Assembly (NCBI GenBank): GCA_023425485.1
Contig: JAFACO010000375.1
Coordinates: 1-11,406, forward strand
Origin: Bacillota bacterium
GTDB lineage: Bacteria > Bacillota > Clostridia > Lachnospirales > Lachnospiraceae
DNA length: 11,406 nt
Direction of reading: 5' to 3'
The position numbers and the translations under genes are program-made. Shown one piece after another: positions 1 through 7,513 of the stretch (within the stretch, counting starts at the first letter, position 1; the number at the start of each line of letters is the position of its first letter). Below the pieces are notes generated by a model, which ran no database searches, was not told the origin of the DNA, and saw only the letters and a list, made by a program, of their open reading frames with translations.

Positions 1-2103
1 GTAAATAATAATGAAACAAAGGTGTATTTCTACAATTATAAAGGTTGGGATAATGTATATGCTTATGCTACTAAAGCTGGGGATTTATTAGGTGCTTTCC
101 CTGGTAAATTAAGCACAGAAGGTCAAAATAATTGGTGGAGTATCACAATACCAGCTGCAGCGTCACAGGATTTACAGGTAACCTTTAATGATGGTACCTT
201 GGAAAATCAATCAGATACCTTTGTGCTTAGTGATAAGATAAAAGTATATTTAACCGGTGCAAATGCCACAGCTTTTGCATCAAAAAGTGAAGCCGAAACA
301 GCTATTAATGTTGAACCGACAAAGACTACAGTATATTTTTACAACTCTGGAAGTTGGCCTACAGTAACTGCTTATCTATATGGTGACAGCACGGCTTTCG
401 GTGGATGGCCGGGTGCGGCTTGTACATCCCTTGGAAATGGTTGGTGGAAAACAGACATACCAGCTGAAGCTAGTTCAAATCTACACGTAATTTTTAATAA
501 TGGTGGTAATGGAGCGCAATCTTCAGATTTCATTATTACGAATACGACCAATACCTATGTAACTAATTTTAATAATAAAAAATACACCTCCTTTGAAGAG
601 GCAATTACTGATAATACATCAAAATTAGTAAGTGTAACAGCACCTACTGCTATTACAGGAGTAGCTAATGGAACTGCAGTGGCTGCATTAGGTTTACCTG
701 CAACAATAGCTATTACAACAGATAAAGGGAATAAAACAGCTAATGTGGTTTGGAATATTGCTGAAGTTGCCTATAATCCATCCAATGCAGGCGAACAAAC
801 CTTTACGGTAAATGGAGAGATAACCCTTCCGGTGGATGTGTTAAACAGTAATAATATAAGTCTTGATGTTCAAATTAGTGTATCCGTCAAGGCAGTTGTT
901 ATTCCTGGACCAGATCCGGCAGTAGTAACACCTACCCCAACCATTCCTCCAAAGAATGAAGTGGAAGTTACGGTAGGTAATAATGGAACATTACCAGTAG
1001 AAAGTATATTAAAAGAAATATCAAATTCAAGTAATACAGAAGTAAAAGTTTCGATTCCTTTCAAGGAAAACACAAATACAGCCATTAAGTTAACCACAGA
1101 TTTATTAGCTGCGGCAAAAGATGCAGATAAAAACATATCTGTAACTATAAAAGATAAGGATGGCAAAGATGCTTATACCTGGAGTTTTGATAAGAAGGCT
1201 CTTGGTTCTTTAAATAATAATATTGCTGAAATTGATTTAACCTTAGAGGTAAAAACCTTAGGTTCTGATGAAACCTTAAGCAATGCGCTGAAAGATACTG
1301 GTGTGGTTTTAAGCTTTGCTTACGATGGAGTATTACCAGCGCAGGCAAGTGTTAAAGCTTATGTAGGGAATATGAATGGAGTAACTGCAGGAAGTAAGAT
1401 TTATCTGTATCATCACAATAAAGTTACTGGTAAGTTGGAGGAACTTCCTCATAGTACGGACTATGTTGTAGATGAAAATGGTTATATTACAGTTAATATT
1501 TTACACTGCTCTGATTATGTAGCACTTTCCAAGGAAGCACCAGCAGAAACGGTTACGAACATACTGGATCAGGTTAAGGTAACTCCGGCAAAACAAACCT
1601 TATTTGTTGGTGGTACAACACAGACTTCAACAAATGTTAAGCTTGAACTTCCTACGACACTCGAATTGGTAAGTAAATTAACAGATAAAACCTCCCAGAG
1701 TGCAATTGGAGCTGTAACGGTAAGCTATTCCACCTCCAATAAAAAAGTTGCTACTGTATTAAACGGCAAGATCAAAGCAATCGGCGAAGGTAAAGCTACA
1801 ATTACTACAAAGTTAACTTTATATAATGGAACTACAAAAACAATTAGTACAGTTGTAACGGTAAAGAAGGCGTACATAAAGTTAGTTAAGTCTACTACGT
1901 CCCTGAAAGTAGGAGGCAAATTCACCTTCACTGTAACTGTTTATGGATTTAAGGCTAGCGATATCCTTTGGACTACATCCAAAAAATCAGTTGTAGTGAT
2001 TAACAAAAAGACCGGTGTTGCAACAGCGATCTCTAAGGGCACGGATTATGTTAACGCAAAAGCAGGTAATAAAGTAGTCGAAATTAAAGTAGTTGTTAAA
2101 TAA
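1..2103 (+). CDS. C-terminal part of a secreted starch-binding/amylase-type protein (CBM26 x2, Ig-like, Big_2 x2), 5' partial
   Basis: The reading frame is open from base 1, so the start, signal peptide and any catalytic domain lie upstream. About 700 codons are visible. Residues 7-85 and 109-190 (counted from base 1) are two related modules, each with a VYFYN start, a GW, a WW pair and an F(N)N(D)G stretch. This is the pattern of CBM26 starch-binding modules, where Tyr and Trp stack on alpha-glucan. Residues about 210-300 look like a bacterial Ig-like domain, followed by a Pro/Thr-rich linker (about 300-318). Residues 320-510 are a beta-rich module I cannot name. Residues 522-622 and 625-700 are Big_2-like, with VATV/KAIGEGKATI-type motifs. 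There is no LPXTG motif, SLH domain or C-terminal membrane helix, so attachment to the cell is unclear. CBM26 modules are usually appended to GH13 amylases or pullulanases, and the malQ-glgP neighbourhood agrees. That the missing part is GH13 is an inference. Confidence 0.85.
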   Translation, partial: VNNNETKVYFYNYKGWDNVYAYATKAGDLLGAFPGKLSTEGQNNWWSITIPAAASQDLQVTFNDGTLENQSDTFVLSDKIKVYLTGANATAFASKSEAETAINVEPTKTTVYFYNSGSWPTVTAYLYGDSTAFGGWPGAACTSLGNGWWKTDIPAEASSNLHVIFNNGGNGAQSSDFIITNTTNTYVTNFNNKKYTSFEEAITDNTSKLVSVTAPTAITGVANGTAVAALGLPATIAITTDKGNKTANVVWNIAEVAYNPSNAGEQTFTVNGEITLPVDVLNSNNISLDVQISVSVKAVVIPGPDPAVVTPTPTIPPKNEVEVTVGNNGTLPVESILKEISNSSNTEVKVSIPFKENTNTAIKLTTDLLAAAKDADKNISVTIKDKDGKDAYTWSFDKKALGSLNNNIAEIDLTLEVKTLGSDETLSNALKDTGVVLSFAYDGVLPAQASVKAYVGNMNGVTAGSKIYLYHHNKVTGKLEELPHSTDYVVDENGYITVNILHCSDYVALSKEAPAETVTNILDQVKVTPAKQTLFVGGTTQTSTNVKLELPTTLELVSKLTDKTSQSAIGAVTVSYSTSNKKVATVLNGKIKAIGEGKATITTKLTLYNGTTKTISTVVTVKKAYIKLVKSTTSLKVGGKFTFTVTVYGFKASDILWTTSKKSVVVINKKTGVATAISKGTDYVNAKAGNKVVEIKVVVK
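19..255 (+). other. CBM26-like starch-binding module, first copy (protein domain)
   Basis: The encoded stretch begins with VYFYNYKGW and continues through NNWWSITIP and VTFNDG. The aromatic spacing Y-x-Y...GW matches the starch-binding face known for CBM26. It is clearly homologous to the next module about 300 bp downstream, although the DNA has diverged. Module borders are estimates. Confidence 0.75.
325..570 (+). other. CBM26-like starch-binding module, second copy (protein domain)
   Basis: The encoded stretch begins with VYFYNSGSW and includes GWPGAACTSLGNGWW, TDIP and VIFNNGG, which is closer to the CBM26 consensus than the first copy. Tandem starch-binding modules usually raise avidity for granular starch. 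Module borders are estimates. Confidence 0.8.
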
Positions 2104-2175
2104 CAGTAATAGTTAATGAAAGGAATCATTACAATTTTAAAAATATTTAGATAGTAATTCAAGTAAAATGAAGTG

Positions 2176-2203
2176 AGTGGGAGGTTGTGTTTTACCTCCC
2201 ACT
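2176..2203 (+). promoter_or_regulatory. Perfect 10-bp hairpin ahead of malQ
   Basis: AGTGGGAGGT (2176-2185) is the exact reverse complement of ACCTCCCACT (2194-2203), with an 8-base loop. The stem is GC-rich for this genome. No run of T follows, so it is a poor intrinsic terminator. It lies between the upstream glycan-binding gene and malQ and just before the malQ ribosome binding site. Likely roles are an mRNA-stabilising or processing hairpin, or partial attenuation between the two genes. Confidence 0.6.
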
Positions 2204-2229
2204 TCTATGATAAGAATGGTGAGGTAAAT

Positions 2230-3768
2230 ATGAGAGCAAGCGGTATCTTAATGCCTATTTTCAGTCTGCCATCAAAGTATGGTATTGGAACATTTTCAAA
2301 AGAAGCAATGGAGTTCGTGGATCAGTTATCCACTGCGGGACAAAAATACTGGCAGGTACTGCCTCTTGGTCCCACTAGTTATGGTGATTCACCATATCAA
2401 TCCTTTTCTAGTTTTGCAGGCAATCCCTATTTTATCGATATTGATGAGTTGCATCGGGAGGGATTGTTGACACAAGAGGAACTGCCGGAACAACAGGAGT
2501 TAAACAAGATGAAAACACATGACGTTTCACTTGTCATGAATGAAAATAATCGTTATATCGATTATGAAAAGCTTTATAAAACCAGATATCTAATTCTTCG
2601 AAAAGCCTTTGATAGATTTGATAAAAATGAAGCAGCTTTTCAGAAATTTAAAATTGAAAATGAGCATTGGCTTAAAGGTTACAGTTCCTTTATGGCAATT
2701 AAAAATTATTATAACGATCAAGATGTATCTCATTGGGATAGAAAGCTACAGCTTAGAGAAAAAGAAGCCTTGGAACACATGCTTATCTTGTGTGAAAATG
2801 ATATTTGTTTTTATAATTTCTTACAATATAAGTTTATGCAACAATGGAATAGGTTACATGAATACGCAAACTCGAAAGGCATACAAATCATAGGAGATAT
2901 ACCGATTTATGTTGCTTTAGATAGCGCGGATTGCTGGTGTTCACCGGAACTGTTTCAACTTGATGAAGAGTTAAAACCAACTGCGGTTGCAGGGTGTCCG
3001 CCTGATCCCTTTGCAGTTACCGGGCAGTTATGGGGTAATCCTTTATATAAATGGGAATATCACAAGAGTACAAATTATGAATGGTGGGAACAAAGAATTC
3101 AGCATAGCTTTAAACTATATGATGTTGTACGCATTGATCACTTCCGTGGGTTTGATGAGTATTACTCTATTCCATATGGAGATAAGACAGCGGAATTTGG
3201 TACTTGGGTTAAAGGACCGGGAATTGATTTGTTTCACAGTTTGAATAACCGACTGGGTAAATTAAATATTATAGCGGAAGATCTGGGATTCTTAACAGAT
3301 TCCGTTATTCAGTTATTGCACGAAAGCGGATATCCGGGAATGAAAATTCTTCAGTTTGCCTTTGATTCCAGAGAGGAAAATGACTATATCCCTCATGCAT
3401 ATCCTAAGAATTGTGTGGTTTATACCGGAACACATGATAATGATACGATTACAGGATGGCTTAGCTCCATTAAAAAAGAGGACTGCGAGTATGCACTAAA
3501 CTATATGGGTGTTGAAAAAATGCATCCGCAGATACATTGGGATTTCATTCGCCTAGCCCTGCAAAGTATAGCCGATGTAGCTATTTTCCCGATTCAGGAT
3601 TTGTTAGGGCTTGGCTCAGAGTCAAGAATTAATATTCCGTCAACCTTGGGTAATAACTGGAGATGGAGAATGTTGTCGACGGAACTTACACCAGAAATAT
3701 TAGCGAAGCTTAAAAAGCTAACTCATTTGTATGGTAGAACAAATAATATAGGAAACGAAAGTAAGTAG
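2230..3768 (+). CDS. malQ: 4-alpha-glucanotransferase (amylomaltase, GH77)
   Basis: The 512-residue cytoplasmic enzyme transfers alpha-1,4-glucan segments between maltodextrins, releasing glucose and building longer chains that phosphorylase can use. The length is normal for GH77. The N-terminus has the family signature GILMPIFSLPSKYGIG, then GDSPYQSFSSFAGNP and GDIPIYV. The catalytic residues are visible: nucleophile D303 in RIDHFRG, acid/base E350 in AEDLG, and D403 in THDND. Their spacing matches the Thermus enzyme. The C-terminus keeps LGNNWRWR. I chose ATG 2230 because GGTGAGG (2218-2224) sits 5 bases upstream and homologues begin about here. The frame extends upstream to a GTG at 2173, but that would translate through the hairpin and lacks a good ribosome binding site. 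glgP follows 10 bp downstream, so the two are surely co-transcribed. No convincing promoter is seen just upstream, so it may be transcribed by read-through from the preceding gene. Confidence 0.97.
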   Translation: MRASGILMPIFSLPSKYGIGTFSKEAMEFVDQLSTAGQKYWQVLPLGPTSYGDSPYQSFSSFAGNPYFIDIDELHREGLLTQEELPEQQELNKMKTHDVSLVMNENNRYIDYEKLYKTRYLILRKAFDRFDKNEAAFQKFKIENEHWLKGYSSFMAIKNYYNDQDVSHWDRKLQLREKEALEHMLILCENDICFYNFLQYKFMQQWNRLHEYANSKGIQIIGDIPIYVALDSADCWCSPELFQLDEELKPTAVAGCPPDPFAVTGQLWGNPLYKWEYHKSTNYEWWEQRIQHSFKLYDVVRIDHFRGFDEYYSIPYGDKTAEFGTWVKGPGIDLFHSLNNRLGKLNIIAEDLGFLTDSVIQLLHESGYPGMKILQFAFDSREENDYIPHAYPKNCVVYTGTHDNDTITGWLSSIKKEDCEYALNYMGVEKMHPQIHWDFIRLALQSIADVAIFPIQDLLGLGSESRINIPSTLGNNWRWRMLSTELTPEILAKLKKLTHLYGRTNNIGNESK

Positions 3769-3778
3769 AGGGGGAGCT

Positions 3779-6034
3779 ATGTTTAAAGAATACTATGAAA
3801 TAAATAGGAAGAAAAATCTCGCAGATAGTTCGAACGAAGAGTTACTCGTAGGGCTGCTGCATTTTACAAAAGAAAAAGTTGAGAATAAAGGTTACATTCA
3901 AGGGAAAAAGAAAGTGTATTACATCTCTGCTGAATTTCTTATTGGTAAGTTATTATCAAATAACTTAATAAACCTTGGAGTTTATGATGAAATTGAGGAA
4001 GAACTGAACACGGTAGGAAAAAGTTTAAGTCTTTTAGAGGATTGTGAGTTAGAACCATCATTAGGAAATGGAGGACTTGGTCGACTTGCAGCCTGTTTTC
4101 TGGATTCTATCGCTACCTTAGGGTTACCCGGTGATGGAATTGGCTTAAATTATCATCTGGGTTTGTTCAAACAAAAGTTTGAGAACTGCCTTCAAAGAGA
4201 GACGATAAATCCTTGGATTACAGAAAACTCCTGGTTAAGAGAAACGGATAAAAGTTATAAAGTCAAATATAAAGATTTCACTGTTGAGTCCAAGTTATTT
4301 GATATTGATGTAACGGGATATCAGAATAAGTCAAATAAGCTTCATTTATTTGATATTAAAACGGTGGATGAAACCATTGTAGAGGAAGGAATTAAGTTTG
4401 ATAAGAAGGACATTCTTCGTAATCTTTCGCTGTTTTTATATCCCGATGACAGTGATAGGGAGGGCCATCTGCTGCGTATTTACCAGCAGTATTTCATTGT
4501 TAGCAATGGTGCGCAATTAATTCTCGATGAAGCCATAGAGAAGGGGTCAAACTTACATGATCTTAAGGATTATGTGGTCATTCAAATTAATGACACGCAT
4601 CCGACGTTAGTTATCCCGGAGCTCATTCATCAGTTAATGTTACGTAACATTAATAAGGAGGAAGCAATTGAAATTGTTTCTAATATCTGTGCATACACCA
4701 ACCATACAATTCTAGCAGAGGCTTTGGAAAAATGGCCAGTGGATTATCTGGAGCAGGTAGTTCCGCACTTATTACCAATTATCAAGGAGTTAGATAGTAT
4801 TGTTCGTTCAAAATATTCAGATAGTAAGACTTACATTATAGATGAGAATAACCGGGTACATATGGCGCACATTGATATCCATTTTGGGTTTAGCGTTAAT
4901 GGCGTGGCTGCCTTACATACGGATATTTTAAAGAAAAATGAATTAAAACCTTTTTATGACATTTATCCAGAAAAGTTCAATAACAAGACCAATGGTATTA
5001 CCTTTCGAAGATGGCTAATGCACTGTAACCATCCTTTGACGGACTGGATAACCTCTTTAATAGGCAATGGCTTTAAGAAAGATGCCAAGGAATTAAAAAA
5101 ATTACTTGAATTTCGTAATAAGGAAGAGGTTCTTAATCAGTTGTTGGAGATAAAATTGAAAAATAAGATTAAATTGAAGGAACATATATTGCGAACAAAA
5201 CAGATTACGATTGATGAAACCTCAATCTTTGACATTCAGATTAAGAGATTACATGAGTATAAGAGGCAGCAGATGAACGCTTTATATTTAATTCATAAAT
5301 ATCTTGAAATTAAAAAAGGAAATTATCCAACCACTCCGATTACTGCTATTTTTGGTGCAAAAGCAGCCTCGGCTTACATTATTGCAAAGGATATTATTCA
5401 CTTGTTGCTATGTTTAGAAGAGTTAATTAACAAGGATACCGAGGTATCAAAATACTTAAAGGTTGTAATGGTGGAAAATTATAATGTAGGAGAAGCAGAA
5501 AAGCTGATACCTGCATGTGATATTTCTGAACAGATATCTCTAGCCTCCAAAGAAGCCAGTGGTACTGGTAATATGAAGTTTATGCTAAATGGTGCGATAA
5601 CCTTAGGCACAATGGATGGTGCAAATATAGAGATTGCTGAACTGGTGGGTGAGGATAATATTTATATCTTTGGTGAAACCTCTGATACCGTCATTCAATT
5701 ATATGAGGAGCATAGTTATTCCTCCAAACAAATTTATAATGAGAACCAAAGGATTAAAACACTGGTAGACTTCCTGATTGGTGATGAGCTTTTAGCAATT
5801 GGTCAAGCTGAAAACTTGCGTCGCCTGCATAAGGAATTGATTGTTAAAGACTGGTTTATGACATTGTTGGATTTAGAAGATTACATTAAGGTGAAAGAAG
5901 AAGCTTTGAAGGATTATGAAAACCGTAGGGTATGGGCAGAAAAAATGCTTATTAATATTGCTCATGCTGGATATTTTTCCTCCGACAGAACGATTGCTCT
6001 ATACAATGATGACATATGGAAACTGAATAAATAA
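3779..6034 (+). CDS. glgP: Glycogen/maltodextrin phosphorylase (GT35)
   Basis: The enzyme removes glucose from the non-reducing end of alpha-1,4-glucans with phosphate, giving glucose-1-phosphate in the cytoplasm and saving one ATP per glucose. At 751 residues it is at the short end of the GT35 range. Visible signatures are SLGNGGLGRLAACFLDS (about 94-110), INDTHPTLVIPEL, the phosphate-site segment QIKRLHEYKRQ with R490 and K495, and the PLP site EASGTGNMKF with Schiff-base lysine K600. The spacing from K495 to K600 fits known phosphorylases. One visible variation is NGITFRRW (Phe409), where the familiar animal and E. coli enzymes have Pro; I suspect this is a lineage feature. ATG 3779 is preceded by a purine-rich AGGGGGAG (3769-3776). 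It follows malQ closely, the usual pairing for maltodextrin use. Whether the physiological substrate is imported maltodextrin or stored glycogen cannot be told; the context favours maltodextrin, possibly both. Confidence 0.96.
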   Translation: MFKEYYEINRKKNLADSSNEELLVGLLHFTKEKVENKGYIQGKKKVYYISAEFLIGKLLSNNLINLGVYDEIEEELNTVGKSLSLLEDCELEPSLGNGGLGRLAACFLDSIATLGLPGDGIGLNYHLGLFKQKFENCLQRETINPWITENSWLRETDKSYKVKYKDFTVESKLFDIDVTGYQNKSNKLHLFDIKTVDETIVEEGIKFDKKDILRNLSLFLYPDDSDREGHLLRIYQQYFIVSNGAQLILDEAIEKGSNLHDLKDYVVIQINDTHPTLVIPELIHQLMLRNINKEEAIEIVSNICAYTNHTILAEALEKWPVDYLEQVVPHLLPIIKELDSIVRSKYSDSKTYIIDENNRVHMAHIDIHFGFSVNGVAALHTDILKKNELKPFYDIYPEKFNNKTNGITFRRWLMHCNHPLTDWITSLIGNGFKKDAKELKKLLEFRNKEEVLNQLLEIKLKNKIKLKEHILRTKQITIDETSIFDIQIKRLHEYKRQQMNALYLIHKYLEIKKGNYPTTPITAIFGAKAASAYIIAKDIIHLLLCLEELINKDTEVSKYLKVVMVENYNVGEAEKLIPACDISEQISLASKEASGTGNMKFMLNGAITLGTMDGANIEIAELVGEDNIYIFGETSDTVIQLYEEHSYSSKQIYNENQRIKTLVDFLIGDELLAIGQAENLRRLHKELIVKDWFMTLLDLEDYIKVKEEALKDYENRRVWAEKMLINIAHAGYFSSDRTIALYNDDIWKLNK

Positions 6035-6076
6035 GTGATTCTTTCGTCTGACTACTATCAAATTATGTCACTTGTT
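6030..6076 (+). terminator. Weak inverted repeat after glgP, possible terminator
   Basis: AATAAGTGA (6030-6038) can pair with TCACTTGTT (6068-6076), 9 bp with one G-U, across a 29-base loop. The arms overlap the glgP stop codon. There is no clean T-run after it and the loop is long, so termination is uncertain. It lies immediately before the -35 box of the regulator promoter and could instead be a binding site. Confidence 0.25.
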
Positions 6077-6077
6077 A

Positions 6078-6107
6078 TTGACAATATTTTAAAACATAGT
6101 ATATAGT
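6078..6107 (+). promoter_or_regulatory. Sigma-A-type promoter for the LacI-family regulator
   Basis: A perfect -35 TTGACA (6078-6083) is followed after 18 bases by TATAGT (6102-6107), one mismatch from TATAAT. Transcription would start near 6114, giving a leader of about 75 bases. It suggests the regulator is transcribed on its own rather than only with malQ-glgP. Confidence 0.65.
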
Positions 6108-6188
6108 TATATTAAAATACTGTTTTATAAGTATCATGAATAGTTAATCGGTAAAGTAAAATAACTGTATAGGAAAGTGAATATTAAA

Positions 6189-7202
6189 ATGACTTTAAAA
6201 GACATAGCAAATGAGGTCGGAGTTAGTTCTGTTACAGTCTCTAATGTAATTAACGGTAATCATAAGAAGGTATCAACGGAAACAATTAAAAGAATTGAGG
6301 AAGTAATAGAAAAGTATAATTATAGACCGAATGCAACAGCAAGAAGTTTAGCGATGAAGAAATCAAATATTATTGGTTTTGTTATCCCTAATGTCGATGA
6401 TGATGAGAATTTCTTAAAGAGCCCATATAATGCTGAAATCTTTGGTGCTTTTGAAAGTTATGTAAGAAATAAAGGTTATTATTTAATGGTGAGAAGCGTT
6501 AGCAGTTGTGCTGATATCATTCCTTTGTTTACTACCTGGAATGTGGATGGATTGGTTTTCTTAGGTGCGTTGCAACATGAAGTTGCAGAGATACGTAAAA
6601 AAATGCAATTACCGCTAGTGTTCCTTGATACTTATTGCGATAAAGTAAACATTGCCAATGTAGGCGTTGATGACTACAAAGGTGGTTATTTATCTACAAA
6701 ATACTTAATTGCTAGAGGGCATAAGAACATAGCTTTTATTGGACCTGATTATAGGCAAACAGGGGTTATCAGCGAAAGATTTAAGGGTTATAGAACTGCG
6801 ATAGAAGAGAGTAATATTGAGTTTGTTCCAGAGAGAGTCTATATTACCAATACCTCGTATGATGATGGGGTTGAAGTGGGAAAGAAAATAGCCTTCTCAA
6901 CAGATAATGTTTCTGCTATTGTATCCATGTCAGATATCCTAGCCTTGGGGTGCATTGAAGGGTTAAGATTAAGCGGCAAGATAGTACCCGATGATATATC
7001 GATTATTGGGTTTGATAACCTTCCGGAATGCAAATATTCAAATCCAAAACTTACAACGGTATCCCAGAATATTTCTTTAAAAGCTGAGAAGATTGCACAA
7101 TATCTTTTTACAATGATAGAAAGCAAAGAACATATTATAGTAAATGATAAAGTGGATGTAGAGATAATTGAAAGACAGTCAGTAAGATCCTTATATAGAT
7201 AA
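6189..7202 (+). CDS. LacI/GalR-family transcriptional regulator, probable maltodextrin-responsive repressor
   Basis: This 337-residue protein has the LacI-family order: an N-terminal helix-turn-helix (TLKDIANEVGVSSVTVSNVING, residues about 2-23), a hinge helix (YRPNATARSLA, 45-55) and a periplasmic-binding-like sugar-sensing core. Leu54 in the hinge is at the position of PurR Leu54, which wedges into a central CpG step, so its operator is expected to be a palindrome centred on CG. The core has family motifs such as VDGLVFLG, VGVDDYKGGYLSTKYLI, GHKNIAFIGP and DDISIIGFDNLPE. I chose ATG 6189: an imperfect Shine-Dalgarno match (GAAAGTGA, 6173-6180) sits 8 bases upstream and homologues begin with this sequence. 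A GTG at 6177 would overlap that site. It lies between the catabolic pair and the transporter, so a MalR-like role is likely. The inducer and the direction of control are inferred, not shown. Confidence 0.93.
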   Translation: MTLKDIANEVGVSSVTVSNVINGNHKKVSTETIKRIEEVIEKYNYRPNATARSLAMKKSNIIGFVIPNVDDDENFLKSPYNAEIFGAFESYVRNKGYYLMVRSVSSCADIIPLFTTWNVDGLVFLGALQHEVAEIRKKMQLPLVFLDTYCDKVNIANVGVDDYKGGYLSTKYLIARGHKNIAFIGPDYRQTGVISERFKGYRTAIEESNIEFVPERVYITNTSYDDGVEVGKKIAFSTDNVSAIVSMSDILALGCIEGLRLSGKIVPDDISIIGFDNLPECKYSNPKLTTVSQNISLKAEKIAQYLFTMIESKEHIIVNDKVDVEIIERQSVRSLYR

Positions 7203-7240
7203 TTTTATTTGTATCAAGTTGCTGTTATTAAACAAAATTC

Positions 7241-7291
7241 AAAAAATGCTTTGAGGTTAGAAACTAAAATCTAATTTCAAAGCATTTTTTT
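7241..7291 (+). terminator. Strong rho-independent terminator of the regulator gene
   Basis: Bases 7241-7261 pair with 7270-7290 in a continuous 21-bp stem (two G-U pairs) around an 8-base loop (7262-7269), followed by a run of T to 7291. The centre of the stem reads ATGCTTTGA on the left and TCAAAGCAT on the right. The left arm starts with six A, so it could also terminate transcription from the opposite strand, although no gene is seen there. It ends the regulator transcript 38 bp after the stop codon. Confidence 0.92.
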
Positions 7292-7297
7292 GCTTTA

Positions 7298-7311
7298 TTT
7301 TGTATACAAAA
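7298..7311. promoter_or_regulatory. Perfect 14-bp palindrome, candidate operator
   Basis: TTTTGTATACAAAA reads the same on both strands. It lies just after the terminator and about 170 bp before the malE -35 box. A related TTGTACAA palindrome lies 34 bp further on (centre to centre, about three helical turns). The binding protein is unknown. The centre is TA, not CG, which does not fit what is expected for the neighbouring LacI-type regulator. Confidence 0.35.
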
Positions 7312-7394
7312 CGCACCGTAAGTACCAAAGTTTTTTGTACAATCAGGATTAAGTCTCATATCGGGTTTATTTAACTACAGTTTATTATAAAAAA

Positions 7395-7412
7395 AGGTTT
7401 AGCGTGTAACCT
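7395..7412. promoter_or_regulatory. CG-centred imperfect dyad, candidate LacI-family operator
   Basis: AGGTT (7395-7399) and AACCT (7408-7412) are inverted around a central CG step at 7403-7404, 18 bp overall. The inner four base pairs on each side are poorly symmetrical. A central CG fits the hinge leucine of the adjacent regulator, but the site is about 70 bp upstream of the -35 box, so it would be a distal site. This is a weak prediction. Confidence 0.25.
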
Positions 7413-7481
7413 GATTGATTATATAAATACTAATAATTAATAAAAAAACATGTAAAAATAACGAATAAACTAAAAATAACG

Positions 7482-7510
7482 TTGACATATATGTTAAAAG
7501 ACTATATAAT
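7482..7510 (+). promoter_or_regulatory. Consensus sigma-A promoter of the malE-malF-malG operon
   Basis: The -35 box TTGACA (7482-7487) and the -10 box TATAAT (7505-7510) are both perfect, with the ideal 17-base spacer. Transcription should start near 7516-7518, giving a leader of about 110 bases. A promoter this strong implies high output, suited to an abundant binding protein, and so needs repression. The dyad TTGACATATATGTTAA (7482-7497, one mismatched pair) covers the -35 box and is well placed for a repressor. AACGTT (7478-7483) is a short CG-centred palindrome at the same place. Confidence 0.9.
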
Positions 7511-7513
7511 TGA

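Noticed and set aside
870..1348. Two minus-strand open frames (870-1166 and 1145-1348) inside the starch-binding gene
   Set aside because: They are antisense to a clearly coding frame, overlap each other, and have no start signals or domains.
2129..2157. Possible malQ promoter TTACAA-17-TAGTAA
   Set aside because: The -10 box matches only about half of TATAAT. It is too weak to call, and read-through from upstream is as likely.
2173..2229. GTG at 2173 as an upstream start of malQ, adding 19 residues
   Set aside because: The extension runs through a perfect hairpin, has no good ribosome binding site and does not resemble GH77 proteins. ATG 2230 has GGTGAGG at the right distance and starts with the family sequence.
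6177..6188. GTG at 6177 as start of the LacI-family regulator
   Set aside because: It lies inside the Shine-Dalgarno-like GAAAGTGA. ATG 6189 has correct spacing and the expected family N-terminus.
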